From: Dyella_B jejuensis
GTDB taxonomy: Bacteria > Pseudomonadota > Gammaproteobacteria > Xanthomonadales > Rhodanobacteraceae
Assembly: GCF_044904675.1 (NCBI RefSeq)
Contig: NZ_JADIKJ010000001.1
Span: 248,001-312,000, forward strand
Length of the DNA: 64,000 nt
Reading direction: 5' to 3'
Part shown: piece by piece, positions 53,536 to 62,739 of the stretch
How the letters are laid out: the number at the start of each line of letters is the position of its first letter
How positions within the stretch are numbered: the first letter of the stretch is position 1
Made by a program: the position numbers and the translations under genes
The notes under the pieces: generated by a model
Seen by the model: only the letters and a program-made list of their open reading frames with translations
The model's database searches: none
What the model was told of the DNA's origin: nothing

Positions 53536-55215
53536 TCACTGGCCGGTGTAATCCACCCGCCAGATCGCATTGGAACCATCGTCCGTCACCAGCAATGAGC
53601 CATCCGGAGCAGTCGCCAGGCTGACCGGGCGTCCCCACACGCGGCCGTCGGGCAGCACGAAGCCGGTGAGGAAATCCTCGTATTCGCCGCTGGCCTTGCC
53701 GCTGTGATGGCGTGGAATGCGGATCACCTCGTAGCCTACGCGGGTGGATTTGTTCCAGGAGCCATGCTCGGCGGCAAATAGATCGCCGTCATACGCCTTG
53801 GGAAAGCGGCCGGCTTCGTAGAACGTAATCTGCAACGAGGCATTGTGTGGCTGCAGCAGCACATCGGGCGTGATCACCTTGTCCTTCAGCTCCGGATGCT
53901 TGCCGGCATGGCGTGGGTCTTGGTGCGCGCCCATGTACCACCACGGCCATCCGTAGAAGCCGCCTTGGCGCACCGAGGTGATGTAATCCGGCACCAGGTT
54001 GTCGCCCAGCCCATCGCGCTCGTTGACTGTCGTCCACAGCTGTCCATTCTTCGGATCGATGGCGATGCCTGATGGATTGCGGATGCCCCAGGCGTAGATG
54101 CGCTGGTGCGAGCCGTCGGGATCGAAGGCCAGGATGTTGGCGCGATCTTTTTCCGCGGGCGAGGTATCCGGATCGTTGATGTTGGACGCCGAGCCCACCG
54201 CCACGAACATGGTCTTGTTGTCGAGCGAGAAAGCGACATCGCGCGTCCAATGCCCCTCGCCGTGCGGCAGGTCGACGATATGCTCGGCCCTGCCCGTCGC
54301 CTTCAGGTCGCCATTGCGGTAAGGAAAACGAACTACCGCATCGGTATCGCCGACATAGACCCATTGCGGATGCGGCCCCAGCGGATAGAACGCGATGCCA
54401 TAGGGACGATCCAGGCCAGTGGCGAAGACCGAGCTTTGGCGGGGTTTGCCATCCGCCGTCATGCCGCGGAATACATGGATCTGCCCGTTACCGCTTTCGG
54501 CCACGAAGATATCGCCGTTCGGCGCCACGCGGATCACGCGCGGCGTGTCCAGTCCTTCGGCATACAGGTTTACCTTGAAACCGGGTGGTGCTATGGGCAG
54601 CACGCCAGCGGGACGGGCCGCCATCGCCGGCGCATTGCTGGCCGAATGCGTGGCGTAGGGCGGCGGCAGATCGGCCAGCGTGATCTTGCGCAGCTTGCCC
54701 GGCGCTTCGTAGCGGAAATCGGTAAAGGGCGGCCTCGGCGCGGGTGTCGTAATGGGCGAGCCGCTCGCCGTGTCCTGCTCGGCCGGCGCGGCCGTGGCGC
54801 TAGGCAGCGTCTTGAGGTAAGCGACGATCTGCCAGCGCTGCGCTTCCGGCAGGCTGGCCCAGGACGGCATGCCGTTTGCTACCGAACCTTTGCTGATGAA
54901 CCAGAACAGCGCACCATCCGTCGCCTGTTGGGTCGCCCCTTGCGCAAGCGCCGGAATGTTGCCGGTGCCCTGCCCGATATCGCCGTGGCAGCTTGCGCAA
55001 TGCGCTGCATACAAGCGGCCACCCACGGCGATCGCCGCCGGCTGGCCGCTATAGGGATTGGCGACTGATGCGGCCGAACCCGGAGCGCCATGGAATACCG
55101 TGGCATCGGCAGCGCGGCACGGTGCCGATGCCAGCACCGCGAGCGCGAAACAAACCGCCATCACGCGACGGATCGATGGCAATGGCGCCGGCACCATCAA
55201 GGAGGCTTCGAGCAT
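53536..55215 (-). CDS. Cytochrome c-fused PQQ-type sugar (sorbosone-like) dehydrogenase
   Basis: 559 aa from ATG 55215 (AAAGGAA, 8 nt). A signal peptide (VMAVCFALAVLASAPCRA) precedes a cytochrome c domain with heme motif CASCH and a later Met in VANGMPSWASLPE as axial ligand. Then a six-bladed propeller of the glucose/sorbosone dehydrogenase type begins near residue 185: GLDTPRVIRVAPNGDIFVAE, NDPDTSPAEKDRANI, YAWGIRNPSGIAIDPKNG, GDNLVPDYI and VSLATAPDGSLLVTDDG. It should oxidise a sugar or alcohol in the periplasm and hand electrons to its own heme. PQQ genes are not seen here. The exact substrate is unknown. Confidence 0.88.
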   Translation of the reverse strand: MLEASLMVPAPLPSIRRVMAVCFALAVLASAPCRAADATVFHGAPGSAASVANPYSGQPAAIAVGGRLYAAHCASCHGDIGQGTGNIPALAQGATQQATDGALFWFISKGSVANGMPSWASLPEAQRWQIVAYLKTLPSATAAPAEQDTASGSPITTPAPRPPFTDFRYEAPGKLRKITLADLPPPYATHSASNAPAMAARPAGVLPIAPPGFKVNLYAEGLDTPRVIRVAPNGDIFVAESGNGQIHVFRGMTADGKPRQSSVFATGLDRPYGIAFYPLGPHPQWVYVGDTDAVVRFPYRNGDLKATGRAEHIVDLPHGEGHWTRDVAFSLDNKTMFVAVGSASNINDPDTSPAEKDRANILAFDPDGSHQRIYAWGIRNPSGIAIDPKNGQLWTTVNERDGLGDNLVPDYITSVRQGGFYGWPWWYMGAHQDPRHAGKHPELKDKVITPDVLLQPHNASLQITFYEAGRFPKAYDGDLFAAEHGSWNKSTRVGYEVIRIPRHHSGKASGEYEDFLTGFVLPDGRVWGRPVSLATAPDGSLLVTDDGSNAIWRVDYTGQ

Positions 55216-55467
55216 GAGGGGGTTCCTTTCGCGATGGATGACGATGAGCGCGCCTTCCCTGCCGCCATGCGAGATCCGTGCATGCAACGGATCGGATTGT
55301 CGACCTTTTACCGTGACGGACGGGTGCCTGATGCTGCGAAAAAACTGCCTGATCGCGGGAAGTGGGGGCCCGGCACCGCCCTATTTTTCCGGCCCCGGTC
55401 CGTTCCGATCCTGGCCGACCCACCGTGACTGGGCGCGGGCCTTTCCCGTAGAGACAACATGCAACAC

Positions 55468-55809
55468 CTATTTCCGGTCTTTGCCCGGCCGCTTTTTAGC
55501 CGTCTTCGCAGGTTTTTCGCGCTTGCGCGTGGAAAGCCGCGGCGGGCGTTCCTGGCTGGTGGCAGCCTTCAGGCGCTTTTCGTAGTGCTCGGCGAACTTC
55601 GGAAAGCTCACATCGTAGACCGCGCAGAATTCGCGCACCTGCACCAGGTCGATGCCGCGACGCCCTACCTCCACGGCGGAAACGTAAGTCTGCGGTCGCC
55701 CCAGGGCCTCTGCCGCCTCGGCCTGGGTCATGTCAGCCTGTCGGCGAAAGTCGAAAAGCAGCGTCACCAATTCCTTATGCTCCAACGAATGGATGCTCTT
55801 CCGCTTCAT
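55468..55809 (-). CDS. XRE-family helix-turn-helix regulator
   Basis: 113 aa from ATG 55809 (GAGGG, 5 nt). The HTH_3 domain is FDFRRQADMTQAEAAEALG followed by QTYVSAVEVGRRGIDLVQV, and the C-terminal part is a long basic tail of Lys/Arg/Pro. Short repressors of this type often autoregulate. No toxin gene or phage gene is beside it. Confidence 0.85.
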   Translation of the reverse strand: MKRKSIHSLEHKELVTLLFDFRRQADMTQAEAAEALGRPQTYVSAVEVGRRGIDLVQVREFCAVYDVSFPKFAEHYEKRLKAATSQERPPRLSTRKREKPAKTAKKRPGKDRK

Positions 55810-55992
55810 AACCGCCCTCACTAGGTGGGCGATGACGTTATTACCCGCCTTCCGGTTACGCGAAAGTCAGCTTTTTACCTAGTTTCCGAATAGCAAAAAA
55901 AATTAGACTGGGCTCGGCGGCATGCTGTTCTTTAGTGGCAAGCCTTCCGCACGTCGACCAGCGCAATGTAGCAACCACACGGAGATACAGCT

Positions 55993-56256
55993 ATGGCAGG
56001 CAACCCCCGCGTCTCTACCCGGTTAAATTTCGAAGCCTCCCGCCTGCTGACCGCAGAAGACCTCGAGCATCTTTGCGGCCTGCGCGATGAATTGCTGCTG
56101 CTGGCCGCCTGCGCCGCACGTCGCGCCACGCGCGAGCCCGAACTGGTCGTCTGCCGCAATACCCTTGCGCATTGTTTCGAACACCTGGCCCAGCGGCTGG
56201 ATGAGGTGCTGGCAGACAAGCACCACACCGACAAGCGCAACGACCATCAGCGATAG
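55993..56256 (+). CDS. Small hypothetical protein, possibly XAC0095-like
   Basis: 87 aa with GGAG 9 nt before ATG 55993. An amphipathic helix pair is likely: EDLEHLCGLRDELLLLAACA and NTLAHCFEHLAQRLDEVL. The pattern recalls the Xanthomonas XAC0095 family but I am not sure. Its last 10 bp overlap the YXWGXW gene tail to tail. Confidence 0.6.
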   Translation: MAGNPRVSTRLNFEASRLLTAEDLEHLCGLRDELLLLAACAARRATREPELVVCRNTLAHCFEHLAQRLDEVLADKHHTDKRNDHQR

Positions 56257-56411
56257 CGCCAATGGCCGCCCACCCACATATGGCCCGGCCCCCAATACCC
56301 CGGCACCCACACGCGGGCCGGTCGGGGCGAGACGACTACACAGCCGGCTTGCATCACGGTACCGCACAGCACAGCAAGCGCAATCAGGAAGACGGATAAG
56401 TGACGACGCAT
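56247..56411 (-). CDS. Tiny YXWGXW-motif lipoprotein
   Basis: 54 aa from ATG 56411 with GAGGAGAG upstream. A signal peptide (SVFLIALAVLCGTVMQAGC) ends in a lipobox, giving a lipidated Cys. The mature part is just one aromatic unit: VWVPGYWGPGHMWVGGHW, the YXWXXGHW motif found in small exported Pro/Trp-rich proteins of unknown function. Shorter than most annotated genes and easily missed. Confidence 0.7.
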   Translation of the reverse strand: MRRHLSVFLIALAVLCGTVMQAGCVVVSPRPARVWVPGYWGPGHMWVGGHWRYR

Positions 56412-56603
56412 GGATGCTCTCTCCTCGAGTGGAAACTCATGTCGGAGAACGGCGCCTCGCAATGTCAGATGACCGCGCCAACCTGAACTGATGCCGATAG
56501 TTCAGGCCGGGCTTCAGCCTGCGGAAAGGTACTCACGTTGCCGCTTTGCGCTCGCCACAGCGCGCAGCGCCAGTTTTGTTCTGGCGAAGAGGCGTGCTCA
56601 GGC

Positions 56604-57971
56604 TTAGGTCATTTGTTCCATCACTGCACGATAGCGTGCCGCGATGCGTGCTTCGTCGCGATGCTGGAAATCCCTTACCACCCATTCCCCACCGGCCATC
56701 ACGTCCCGCACCAGCGGCGTGTTTCCGGCAAACAGGAAGCTATCCATCACGGAACGACTATCGCGTGCGGCGAGCAAGGGCGCGTTGCCGTCGAGCACGA
56801 TGAAATCGGCGCGCGCTCCTGCATCGAGCGCGCCGATCGCCAGCCCCGACGCCTGCGCCCCGCCCTGCAACGCTGCATGCCATAGCGTTTCGCCGACGCT
56901 ATCGCCGGCATGGCGCGCAGCCACGTTGCGATGGCGTGTGCTGAGGCGCTGCCCGTATTCGAGCCAGCGCAATTCCTCCACCGGCGAGATCGAGATATGG
57001 GAGTCCGAGCCGATGCCAAGCGTGCCGTGCGCATCGAGGTAGCGTGCAAGCGGGAACAATCCATCGCCGAGATTGGCTTCGGTGGTGGGACATAGGCCGG
57101 CCACCGCGCCGCTGCGCGCGAGCTGCGCGGTTTCCGCTTCGGTCAGGTGGGTGGCATGTACCAGGCACCAGCGCTGGTCGACGGGGGCGTGGTCGAACAA
57201 CCATTCCACTGGACGAGCGCCGCGGGTGGCGAGGCAATCCTGTACTTCACCGATTTGTTCGGCGACATGGATATGGATGGGACCGGTTTTCAGCGCGTCG
57301 CTGCCAATCACCTCGCGCCAGGCGCTTTCGGGAATGGCGCGCAGGGAATGCAAGGCCACGCCAACGCGCAGGCGGTCGCTTTGAAGCGTGCGCAAGCGCG
57401 CCAGCAGTGACAGGTAACTGTCCAGGTCGTGGCCGAAGCGGCGCTGGCGCGGCGTCAGCGGGCGGCCGTCGAAACCGCCGCTCATGTACAGCACGGGCAG
57501 CAGGGTCAGCGCGATGCCTGCCTCGCGTGCGGCTTCGATCAATGCCAGCGACATCGCCTCCGGCTGTGCGTAGGGCGTGCCATCCGGCTGATGGTGCAGG
57601 TAATGGAATTCGCAGACCTGGGTGTAGCCGGCCTTGAGCATCTCCACGTAGAGCTGGGCGGCGATGGCCTGCAAGGCGTCCGGACCGATACGAGCGGCGA
57701 AACCGTACATCGTTTCGCGCCAGGTCCAGAAGGAATCATCGCCCGGGCCCCGGCGTTCGGCCAAACCGGCCATGGCGCGCTGGAAGGCGTGCGAATGCAG
57801 GTTGGGCATGCCGGGCAGCACCCAGCCATCGAGATACTGCGGTGTTTCCAGGGCGGCCTCGGCGGCGGCGATATGGCCACGGTCGTCGACGGCGAAAACG
57901 GCATCCTCGTTCCACCCTTCCCGCCACAGTTGCCTTGCCTTGAATGTGTAGACCGCAGCCGCATTGCTCAT
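56604..57971 (-). CDS. hutF: Formimidoylglutamate deiminase
   Basis: HutF deiminates N-formimidoyl-L-glutamate to N-formylglutamate and ammonia in the five-step histidine pathway. The 455-aa amidohydrolase has the metal motif LPGMPNLHSHAFQRAMAG, the substrate Arg/Glu region WTWRETMYGFA, HIHVAEQIGEV, VHATHLTEAE and the catalytic Asp in LGIGSDSHISISPVEEL. Motifs and length are normal. hutI lies 3.2 kb away on the other strand, and hutH, hutU and hutG are not in this window. It is divergent from the GNAT-nitrilase gene. Confidence 0.95.
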   Translation of the reverse strand: MSNAAAVYTFKARQLWREGWNEDAVFAVDDRGHIAAAEAALETPQYLDGWVLPGMPNLHSHAFQRAMAGLAERRGPGDDSFWTWRETMYGFAARIGPDALQAIAAQLYVEMLKAGYTQVCEFHYLHHQPDGTPYAQPEAMSLALIEAAREAGIALTLLPVLYMSGGFDGRPLTPRQRRFGHDLDSYLSLLARLRTLQSDRLRVGVALHSLRAIPESAWREVIGSDALKTGPIHIHVAEQIGEVQDCLATRGARPVEWLFDHAPVDQRWCLVHATHLTEAETAQLARSGAVAGLCPTTEANLGDGLFPLARYLDAHGTLGIGSDSHISISPVEELRWLEYGQRLSTRHRNVAARHAGDSVGETLWHAALQGGAQASGLAIGALDAGARADFIVLDGNAPLLAARDSRSVMDSFLFAGNTPLVRDVMAGGEWVVRDFQHRDEARIAARYRAVMEQMT

Positions 57972-58120
57972 GAAAATCTCCGGGGGGCATAAGCTGTCCC
58001 GTGCCTGGCCGATCGCGCGGCTACCGATGGAAGCAACCTCGCGCGCGCCATTTGACAGCCCGCAGAGTGTACCCGCCGTACTCGCATCCGCTTCACCCTG
58101 CTTACGGAAGGATGAAAAAT

Positions 58121-59683
58121 ATGGCCAGGAAACATGAAAACACGCCCAAGCTGACCTTGCGCCAGGCGCTTCCGTCCGACGTGCCGGCGCTGGTTGACCT
58201 CACTGCCCGTATCTACACGCCCGAATGGGGCCATTCGGCGGAAATGCTGCGTTCCCAGCAGACGCATTTTCCCGAAGGCCAGTTCGTGGTCGAGTACGAA
58301 GGCAACATCGTGGGCTACTGCGCCACGTTCCGCATCGATGAAGCATTGGCGCTCAAGCCGCATACCTGGATGCAGATTACGGGCGGCGGCATGGCTTCGC
58401 GCCACAATCCGGACGGCAACTGGCTATATGGCATGGAAGTGGTGGTGCATCCGGATTATCGCGGCATGCGCATCGGCCAACGCCTGTATCAGGCGCGCAA
58501 GCGGCTATGCATCGACCTGAAGCTGCGCGGCATCACCTTCGGCGGGCGCATGCCGGGACTGGCGCGCAACATCCAGCGCTATGGCAGCGCAGAAGCTTAC
58601 GTGCAGGCAGTGGCCGAGGGACGCCGCCGCGATCCCACGCTCAGCTTCCAGCTGGCGAACGATTTCGAGATCGTCGGATTGCTGCGCGCATACGTACCCA
58701 CCGACTACGAGTCGCACGGCTACGCCGCACACCTGGTGTGGCGCAACCCCGCCCTGCTCAACCAGCCGGATATCCCGGTGGTGAAGTCGCCGCAGCACAT
58801 GCCCGACTCGGTGCGCGTGGCGACGGTGCAATACCAGCAACGGCGCATCGGGTCGTTCGCGGAATTCGCTACGCACGTCGAATATTTCACCGATATCGCC
58901 GCCGACTACAACGCGGATTTCGTGACGTTTCCCGAATTGATCACGCTGCAATTGCTGTCGATCGAGAATGAGGAATTGTCGCCGGTCGAAACCATTCGCA
59001 AGCTGAGCCACTACACGCCACAGGTGAAAGAACTTTTCAGCCGGCTGGCGGTGCACTACAACATCAATATCGTCGGCGGCTCGCATCCGACGGAGCAGCC
59101 GAACGGCGACATCCATAATGTGTGCTACGTCTGCCTGCGCGATGGATCGATCCACGAGCGCGAGAAATTGCACCCCACGCCGAGCGAGCGCGTGGTCTGG
59201 AGCATCACCGGCGGCGACAGCGCGGCCACGATCCAGACCGACTGCGGCCCGATCGGGGTGATGATCTGCTACGACTCGGAATTTCCCGAAGTGGCCAAGC
59301 ACCTGGTGGACCAGGGTGCGCTGATCCTGTTCGTACCCTTTTGCACCGACGTGCGCGAAGGCTACCTGCGGGTGCGCTACTGCTCGCAGGCGCGCGCGAT
59401 CGAGAACCAGTGCTACGTGGTGCTGTCGGGCAACGTGGGCAACCTTCCGGGCGTGAATAATTTCGACATCCAATACGGCCAGAGCTGCATTCTCACGCCC
59501 AGCGACTTTCCCTTCGCACGCGACGGCATCGCCGCCGACTCCACGCCGAATATCGAAACGGTACTGTTTGCCGATTTACGCCTGGAAAGCCTGGCCCGGG
59601 CGCGCAATGCCGGCGCGGTGCAGAACTTGAAAGACCGCCGCTACGACCTGTATGAAACCCGATGGCTGACCCGGCCGCGATGA
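58121..59683 (+). CDS. GNAT-nitrilase fusion protein
   Basis: I take ATG 58121 (GGAAGGA, 8 nt upstream) rather than the adjacent ATG 58112, which overlaps its own ribosome site. The 520-aa protein has an N-terminal GNAT domain (about 10-200; YGMEVVVHPDYRGMRIGQRL is the acetyl-CoA loop) and a C-terminal carbon-nitrogen hydrolase (about 220-500). The catalytic triad is Glu in DFVTFPELITL, Lys in REKLHPTPSE and Cys in VMICYDSEFPE. This fusion type is known in bacteria but its substrate is uncharacterised as far as I know. It is first in a run with ClC and hutI, and divergent from hutF. Confidence 0.92.
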   Translation: MARKHENTPKLTLRQALPSDVPALVDLTARIYTPEWGHSAEMLRSQQTHFPEGQFVVEYEGNIVGYCATFRIDEALALKPHTWMQITGGGMASRHNPDGNWLYGMEVVVHPDYRGMRIGQRLYQARKRLCIDLKLRGITFGGRMPGLARNIQRYGSAEAYVQAVAEGRRRDPTLSFQLANDFEIVGLLRAYVPTDYESHGYAAHLVWRNPALLNQPDIPVVKSPQHMPDSVRVATVQYQQRRIGSFAEFATHVEYFTDIAADYNADFVTFPELITLQLLSIENEELSPVETIRKLSHYTPQVKELFSRLAVHYNINIVGGSHPTEQPNGDIHNVCYVCLRDGSIHEREKLHPTPSERVVWSITGGDSAATIQTDCGPIGVMICYDSEFPEVAKHLVDQGALILFVPFCTDVREGYLRVRYCSQARAIENQCYVVLSGNVGNLPGVNNFDIQYGQSCILTPSDFPFARDGIAADSTPNIETVLFADLRLESLARARNAGAVQNLKDRRYDLYETRWLTRPR

Positions 59684-59739
59684 TGGCCGCCTTTGCTCCC
59701 GGGAAGGAAGCAACAAGCTGCATCTGACATAATCCGCGG

Positions 59740-61209
59740 ATGCCCGATACCCCGATGCCGCCCCATAAAGCCTCCAACCCGCGGCTGCGCGCCGTGCTGG
59801 GTCATGAGTTCTTCGCCCCGTATCAGTGGAAACGACGCATTGCGTTGTGGAGCGGGGCCATCCTGGTGGCGCTCGCCGCGATCCTGTTCGCCAAGACCAG
59901 CGACTGGGCCTATGCCTTGTTCGAGCGGATCGTGGCGCACGGCATCTGGATTCCGCTGATCCTCACGCCGGTGGTGTTCGGCCTGTTGTCATGGATCACC
60001 GAGGGACGCCTGCGCGCGGCACGCGGCAGCGGTATTCCGCAAGTGATCGCGACCATCCATATCGATGACGAAGGTTTTCGCTCGCGCATGCTGGCCTTGC
60101 CGATCGCCGCCAGCAAGATGGTGCTGACCCTGCTGGCGCTGATGGTCGGCGCGTCCATTGGCCGCGAGGGTCCGACCGTGCACGTAGGCGCGGGACTGAT
60201 GCATTGGCTGGGCAGGCGTTTGGGGTTTTCCGATCCCAAGGCGCTGTCGCGCTTCATCCTTGCCGGCGGCGCGGCCGGCATCGCCGCGGCCTTCAATACG
60301 CCGCTGGCGGGTGTGGTGTTCGCGATCGAGGAACTGGCCGGCACCTTCGAGCACCGCTTCAGCGGCTTGCTGCTTACGGCGGTGTTCGTCGGTGGCGTGG
60401 TCTCGCTGGGCATCACTGGCAACTACGCCTATTTCGGCACGGTGCAAGCCAGCCTGCCGCTGGGGCATGCGTGGCTGGCGGTGCTCGAATGCGGCATCGT
60501 CTGCGGCTTGCTTGGCGGCTTGTTCGCGCGCCTGATCTTGCTGAGCCGCACCGGGCCGTTGGCCGCCATCGGGCGGTTGCGCGATGCCAACCCGGTACTG
60601 TTTGCCGTCGGCTGCGGTTTCGCGCTGGCGGTGTTGGGCGTGTTGTCGCACAACGCCGTTTACGGCACCGGCTATGCGCAGGCGCGCGCTTTCGTGCAAG
60701 AGGCATCGATCACGCCGGGCCACAGTTTCGGCATCAGCAAGCTGCTGGCCAATGTGGTGTCTTACTGGGCTGGAATACCGGGCGGCATCTTCTCGCCAGC
60801 GTTGGCAGTGGGCGCGGGCCTGGGCCACAACATCGCCTATTTCCTGCCGCATGTGCCGGAAACCGCCGTGGTACTGCTGGGCATGAGCGCGTACCTGTCC
60901 GGCGTGACCGGCGCGCCGCTGACGTCCGCGGTGATCGCGATGGAACTGACCAACAACCAGGACATGGTGATTCCGATCATGGCCGCCTGCCTGCTGGCGC
61001 GCGCCGCCGCGTCGATCTTCTGCCCCACGCCGGTCTATAAGGATTTTGCCGAGCGCCTGATCCAGGACTTCGAGCTTCAGCAAGCCGCCCGCACCGAAGC
61101 CGCGCAACCAAGCACCACGCCTGCGCCTGCCGAACAGATCGGCCCGACCAGCACCTATGGCGAACCGGTCGACCCCGACAACGCGCATACCGAAGAACCG
61201 AAGCGATGA
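59740..61209 (+). CDS. ClC-family chloride/proton antiporter or channel
   Basis: 489 aa from ATG 59740. The ClC motifs are in order: GSGIPQ, GREGPTVHVGAGL (gating Glu present, so coupled H+ exchange is possible), AAFNTPLAGVVFAIEEL, GGIFSPALAVGAGLG, and the chloride-binding Tyr in MSAYLSGVTGAPLT. About ten or more membrane helices. The hydrophilic tail after residue 445 is rich in Pro/Thr/Glu. It overlaps hutI by 4 bp (ATGA), so the two are translationally coupled, an unusual pairing. Confidence 0.9.
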   Translation: MPDTPMPPHKASNPRLRAVLGHEFFAPYQWKRRIALWSGAILVALAAILFAKTSDWAYALFERIVAHGIWIPLILTPVVFGLLSWITEGRLRAARGSGIPQVIATIHIDDEGFRSRMLALPIAASKMVLTLLALMVGASIGREGPTVHVGAGLMHWLGRRLGFSDPKALSRFILAGGAAGIAAAFNTPLAGVVFAIEELAGTFEHRFSGLLLTAVFVGGVVSLGITGNYAYFGTVQASLPLGHAWLAVLECGIVCGLLGGLFARLILLSRTGPLAAIGRLRDANPVLFAVGCGFALAVLGVLSHNAVYGTGYAQARAFVQEASITPGHSFGISKLLANVVSYWAGIPGGIFSPALAVGAGLGHNIAYFLPHVPETAVVLLGMSAYLSGVTGAPLTSAVIAMELTNNQDMVIPIMAACLLARAAASIFCPTPVYKDFAERLIQDFELQQAARTEAAQPSTTPAPAEQIGPTSTYGEPVDPDNAHTEEPKR

Positions 61210-62444
61210 ACTGGGACTTGCTGCTGACGAACGCCTCGCTGGCGACGTTCGCCGGCGAGGCGAGCCACGGGCTGCTGACGGATGCCGCCGTGGCCTGCCA
61301 GGATGGACGCATCGCATGGATCGGGCCGATGCGCGAGCTGCCGCGGGCATCGGCGGCGACTGCGCTGGAGGTCCATGACCTTGCCGGTGCGCTGGTTACG
61401 CCAGGGCTGATCGACTGTCACACGCATCTGGTCTTCGGTGGCGATCGGGCGCAGGAATTCGATTTGCGCCTCAACGGCGCCAGCTACGAAGCGATCGCGC
61501 GCGCCGGTGGCGGCATCGTTTCCACCGTGCGCGCGACCCGCGGCGCGAGCGAAGACGAACTGTTCGCGCAATCGCTGCCACGCGCCCGCGCCTTGCTGGC
61601 CGATGGCGTCACCACGCTGGAGATCAAATCCGGCTACGGCCTGGAGCTGGAAACGGAGCGGCGCATGTTGCGCGTGGCACGCCGCCTTGGCCAGGCGCTG
61701 GGCATCCATGTACAGACCAGCTTCCTCGGCCTGCACGCGCTGCCGCCGGAATACAAGGATCGGCGCGATGAGTACGTCGCGCTGGTCTGCCACGAATTGC
61801 TTCCGGCGCTGGCCGACGAAGGCCTGGTCGACGCGGTCGACGCATTCTGCGAAGGCATCGGATTCACCCGCGCCGAAACGCAGCGTGTATTCGAACATGC
61901 GCGGCAGCTCGGCTTGCGCGTGAAATTGCACGCCGAGCAATTGTCCGATCGGGACGGTGCCGCGCTGGTGGCCGAGTTCGACGGACTTTCCGCCGACCAT
62001 CTCGAATACCTGAGCGATTCCGGCCTGCAGGCCATGGCGCGCGCAGGCACGGTAGCCGTGCTGTTGCCAGGTGCCTTCTATGCCTTGCGCGAGAGCAAGC
62101 TGCCTCCCGTGGAGGCCTTGCGCTCGCACCGCATTCCCATCGCCATCGCCACCGATTGCAATCCGGGAACGTCACCGCTGCTTTCGCTGCGCCTGGCGGC
62201 GAACATGGCCTGCACGATGTTCCGCCTCACGCCGGAAGAAGCATTGCGCGGGGTCACCGTCCATGCCGCGCGCGCGCTGGGCCTGCCCGACCGTGGCACG
62301 CTGGCGGTCGGCAAGCGCGCCGACCTGGTCGCCTGGAACGCCAGGCAACCGGCCGAACTGTGCTATTGGATCGGCGGCGGACTGGTGCGGCAGGTATGGA
62401 TCGGTGGCGTGGCTGCGACGCCACCGGTGCCGATCGCGCCATAA
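61206..62444 (+). CDS. hutI: Imidazolonepropionase
   Basis: HutI hydrolyses imidazolonepropionate to N-formimidoylglutamate, the substrate of HutF. The 412-aa amidohydrolase starts at ATG 61206 inside the ClC stop. Metal and catalytic motifs: LIDCHTHLVFGGDR (HXH), TLEIKSGYGLE, KLHAEQLSD (His, Glu), ADHLEYL and IATDCNPGTSP (Asp). AGGGIVSTVRATR is family-typical. Together with hutF it implies histidine use as carbon and nitrogen source. A bidirectional terminator begins at its stop. Confidence 0.95.
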   Translation: MNWDLLLTNASLATFAGEASHGLLTDAAVACQDGRIAWIGPMRELPRASAATALEVHDLAGALVTPGLIDCHTHLVFGGDRAQEFDLRLNGASYEAIARAGGGIVSTVRATRGASEDELFAQSLPRARALLADGVTTLEIKSGYGLELETERRMLRVARRLGQALGIHVQTSFLGLHALPPEYKDRRDEYVALVCHELLPALADEGLVDAVDAFCEGIGFTRAETQRVFEHARQLGLRVKLHAEQLSDRDGAALVAEFDGLSADHLEYLSDSGLQAMARAGTVAVLLPGAFYALRESKLPPVEALRSHRIPIAIATDCNPGTSPLLSLRLAANMACTMFRLTPEEALRGVTVHAARALGLPDRGTLAVGKRADLVAWNARQPAELCYWIGGGLVRQVWIGGVAATPPVPIAP

Positions 62445-62478
62445 AAAAGCCCTCGGCTGGCGAGGGCTTTTCTTTTTT
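62445..62478. terminator. Bidirectional terminator between hutI and bTHX
   Basis: AAAAGCCCTCG at 62445-62455 pairs perfectly with CGAGGGCTTTT at 62461-62471 over a 5-nt loop. T-runs follow on both strands (TTTTCTTTTTT to the right, CTTTTTTAT to the left), so it serves hutI and the convergent bTHX gene. Confidence 0.85.
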
Positions 62479-62493
62479 GGTGAGCAGGAATGC

Positions 62494-62658
62494 TCAGGCC
62501 GACTTCTTCTTCGGAGCAGCGGCTTTTTTCACGGCTGCCGGCTTGGTCACGGTCGCCTTGGCGCCGGCTACGGCGGGTTGCGCGCCGTGCGCGCGCGTGT
62601 TGCCGTAGCTGCCGCGATAGGTCTTGCCGCGACGGGTCTTGCGATCGCCCTTACCCAT
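62494..62658 (-). CDS. 30S ribosomal protein bTHX (Thx family) with long Ala/Lys tail
   Basis: 54 aa from ATG 62658 with a perfect AAGGAG 6 nt upstream. It begins MGKGDRKTRRGKTYRGSYG, the nearly invariant bTHX sequence that lies in the head of the 30S subunit. After residue 25 it has an extra tail of Ala, Pro, Lys and Val ending in APKKKSA, absent from the classic 26-residue Thermus protein. Short genes like this are commonly missed. Confidence 0.88.
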   Translation of the reverse strand: MGKGDRKTRRGKTYRGSYGNTRAHGAQPAVAGAKATVTKPAAVKKAAAPKKKSA

Positions 62659-62739
62659 GGGAAACTCCTTGATTCTTAATACTGTTGACGGCCAATCATC
62701 CTAGCAGCGGGCCGCCAAAGCGCAAGCGGGCGGCCGGGT

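Noticed and set aside
56247..56462. 71-codon version of the small lipoprotein starting at 56462
   Set aside because: The internal ATG at 56411 has the ribosome site and directly starts the lipoprotein signal peptide.
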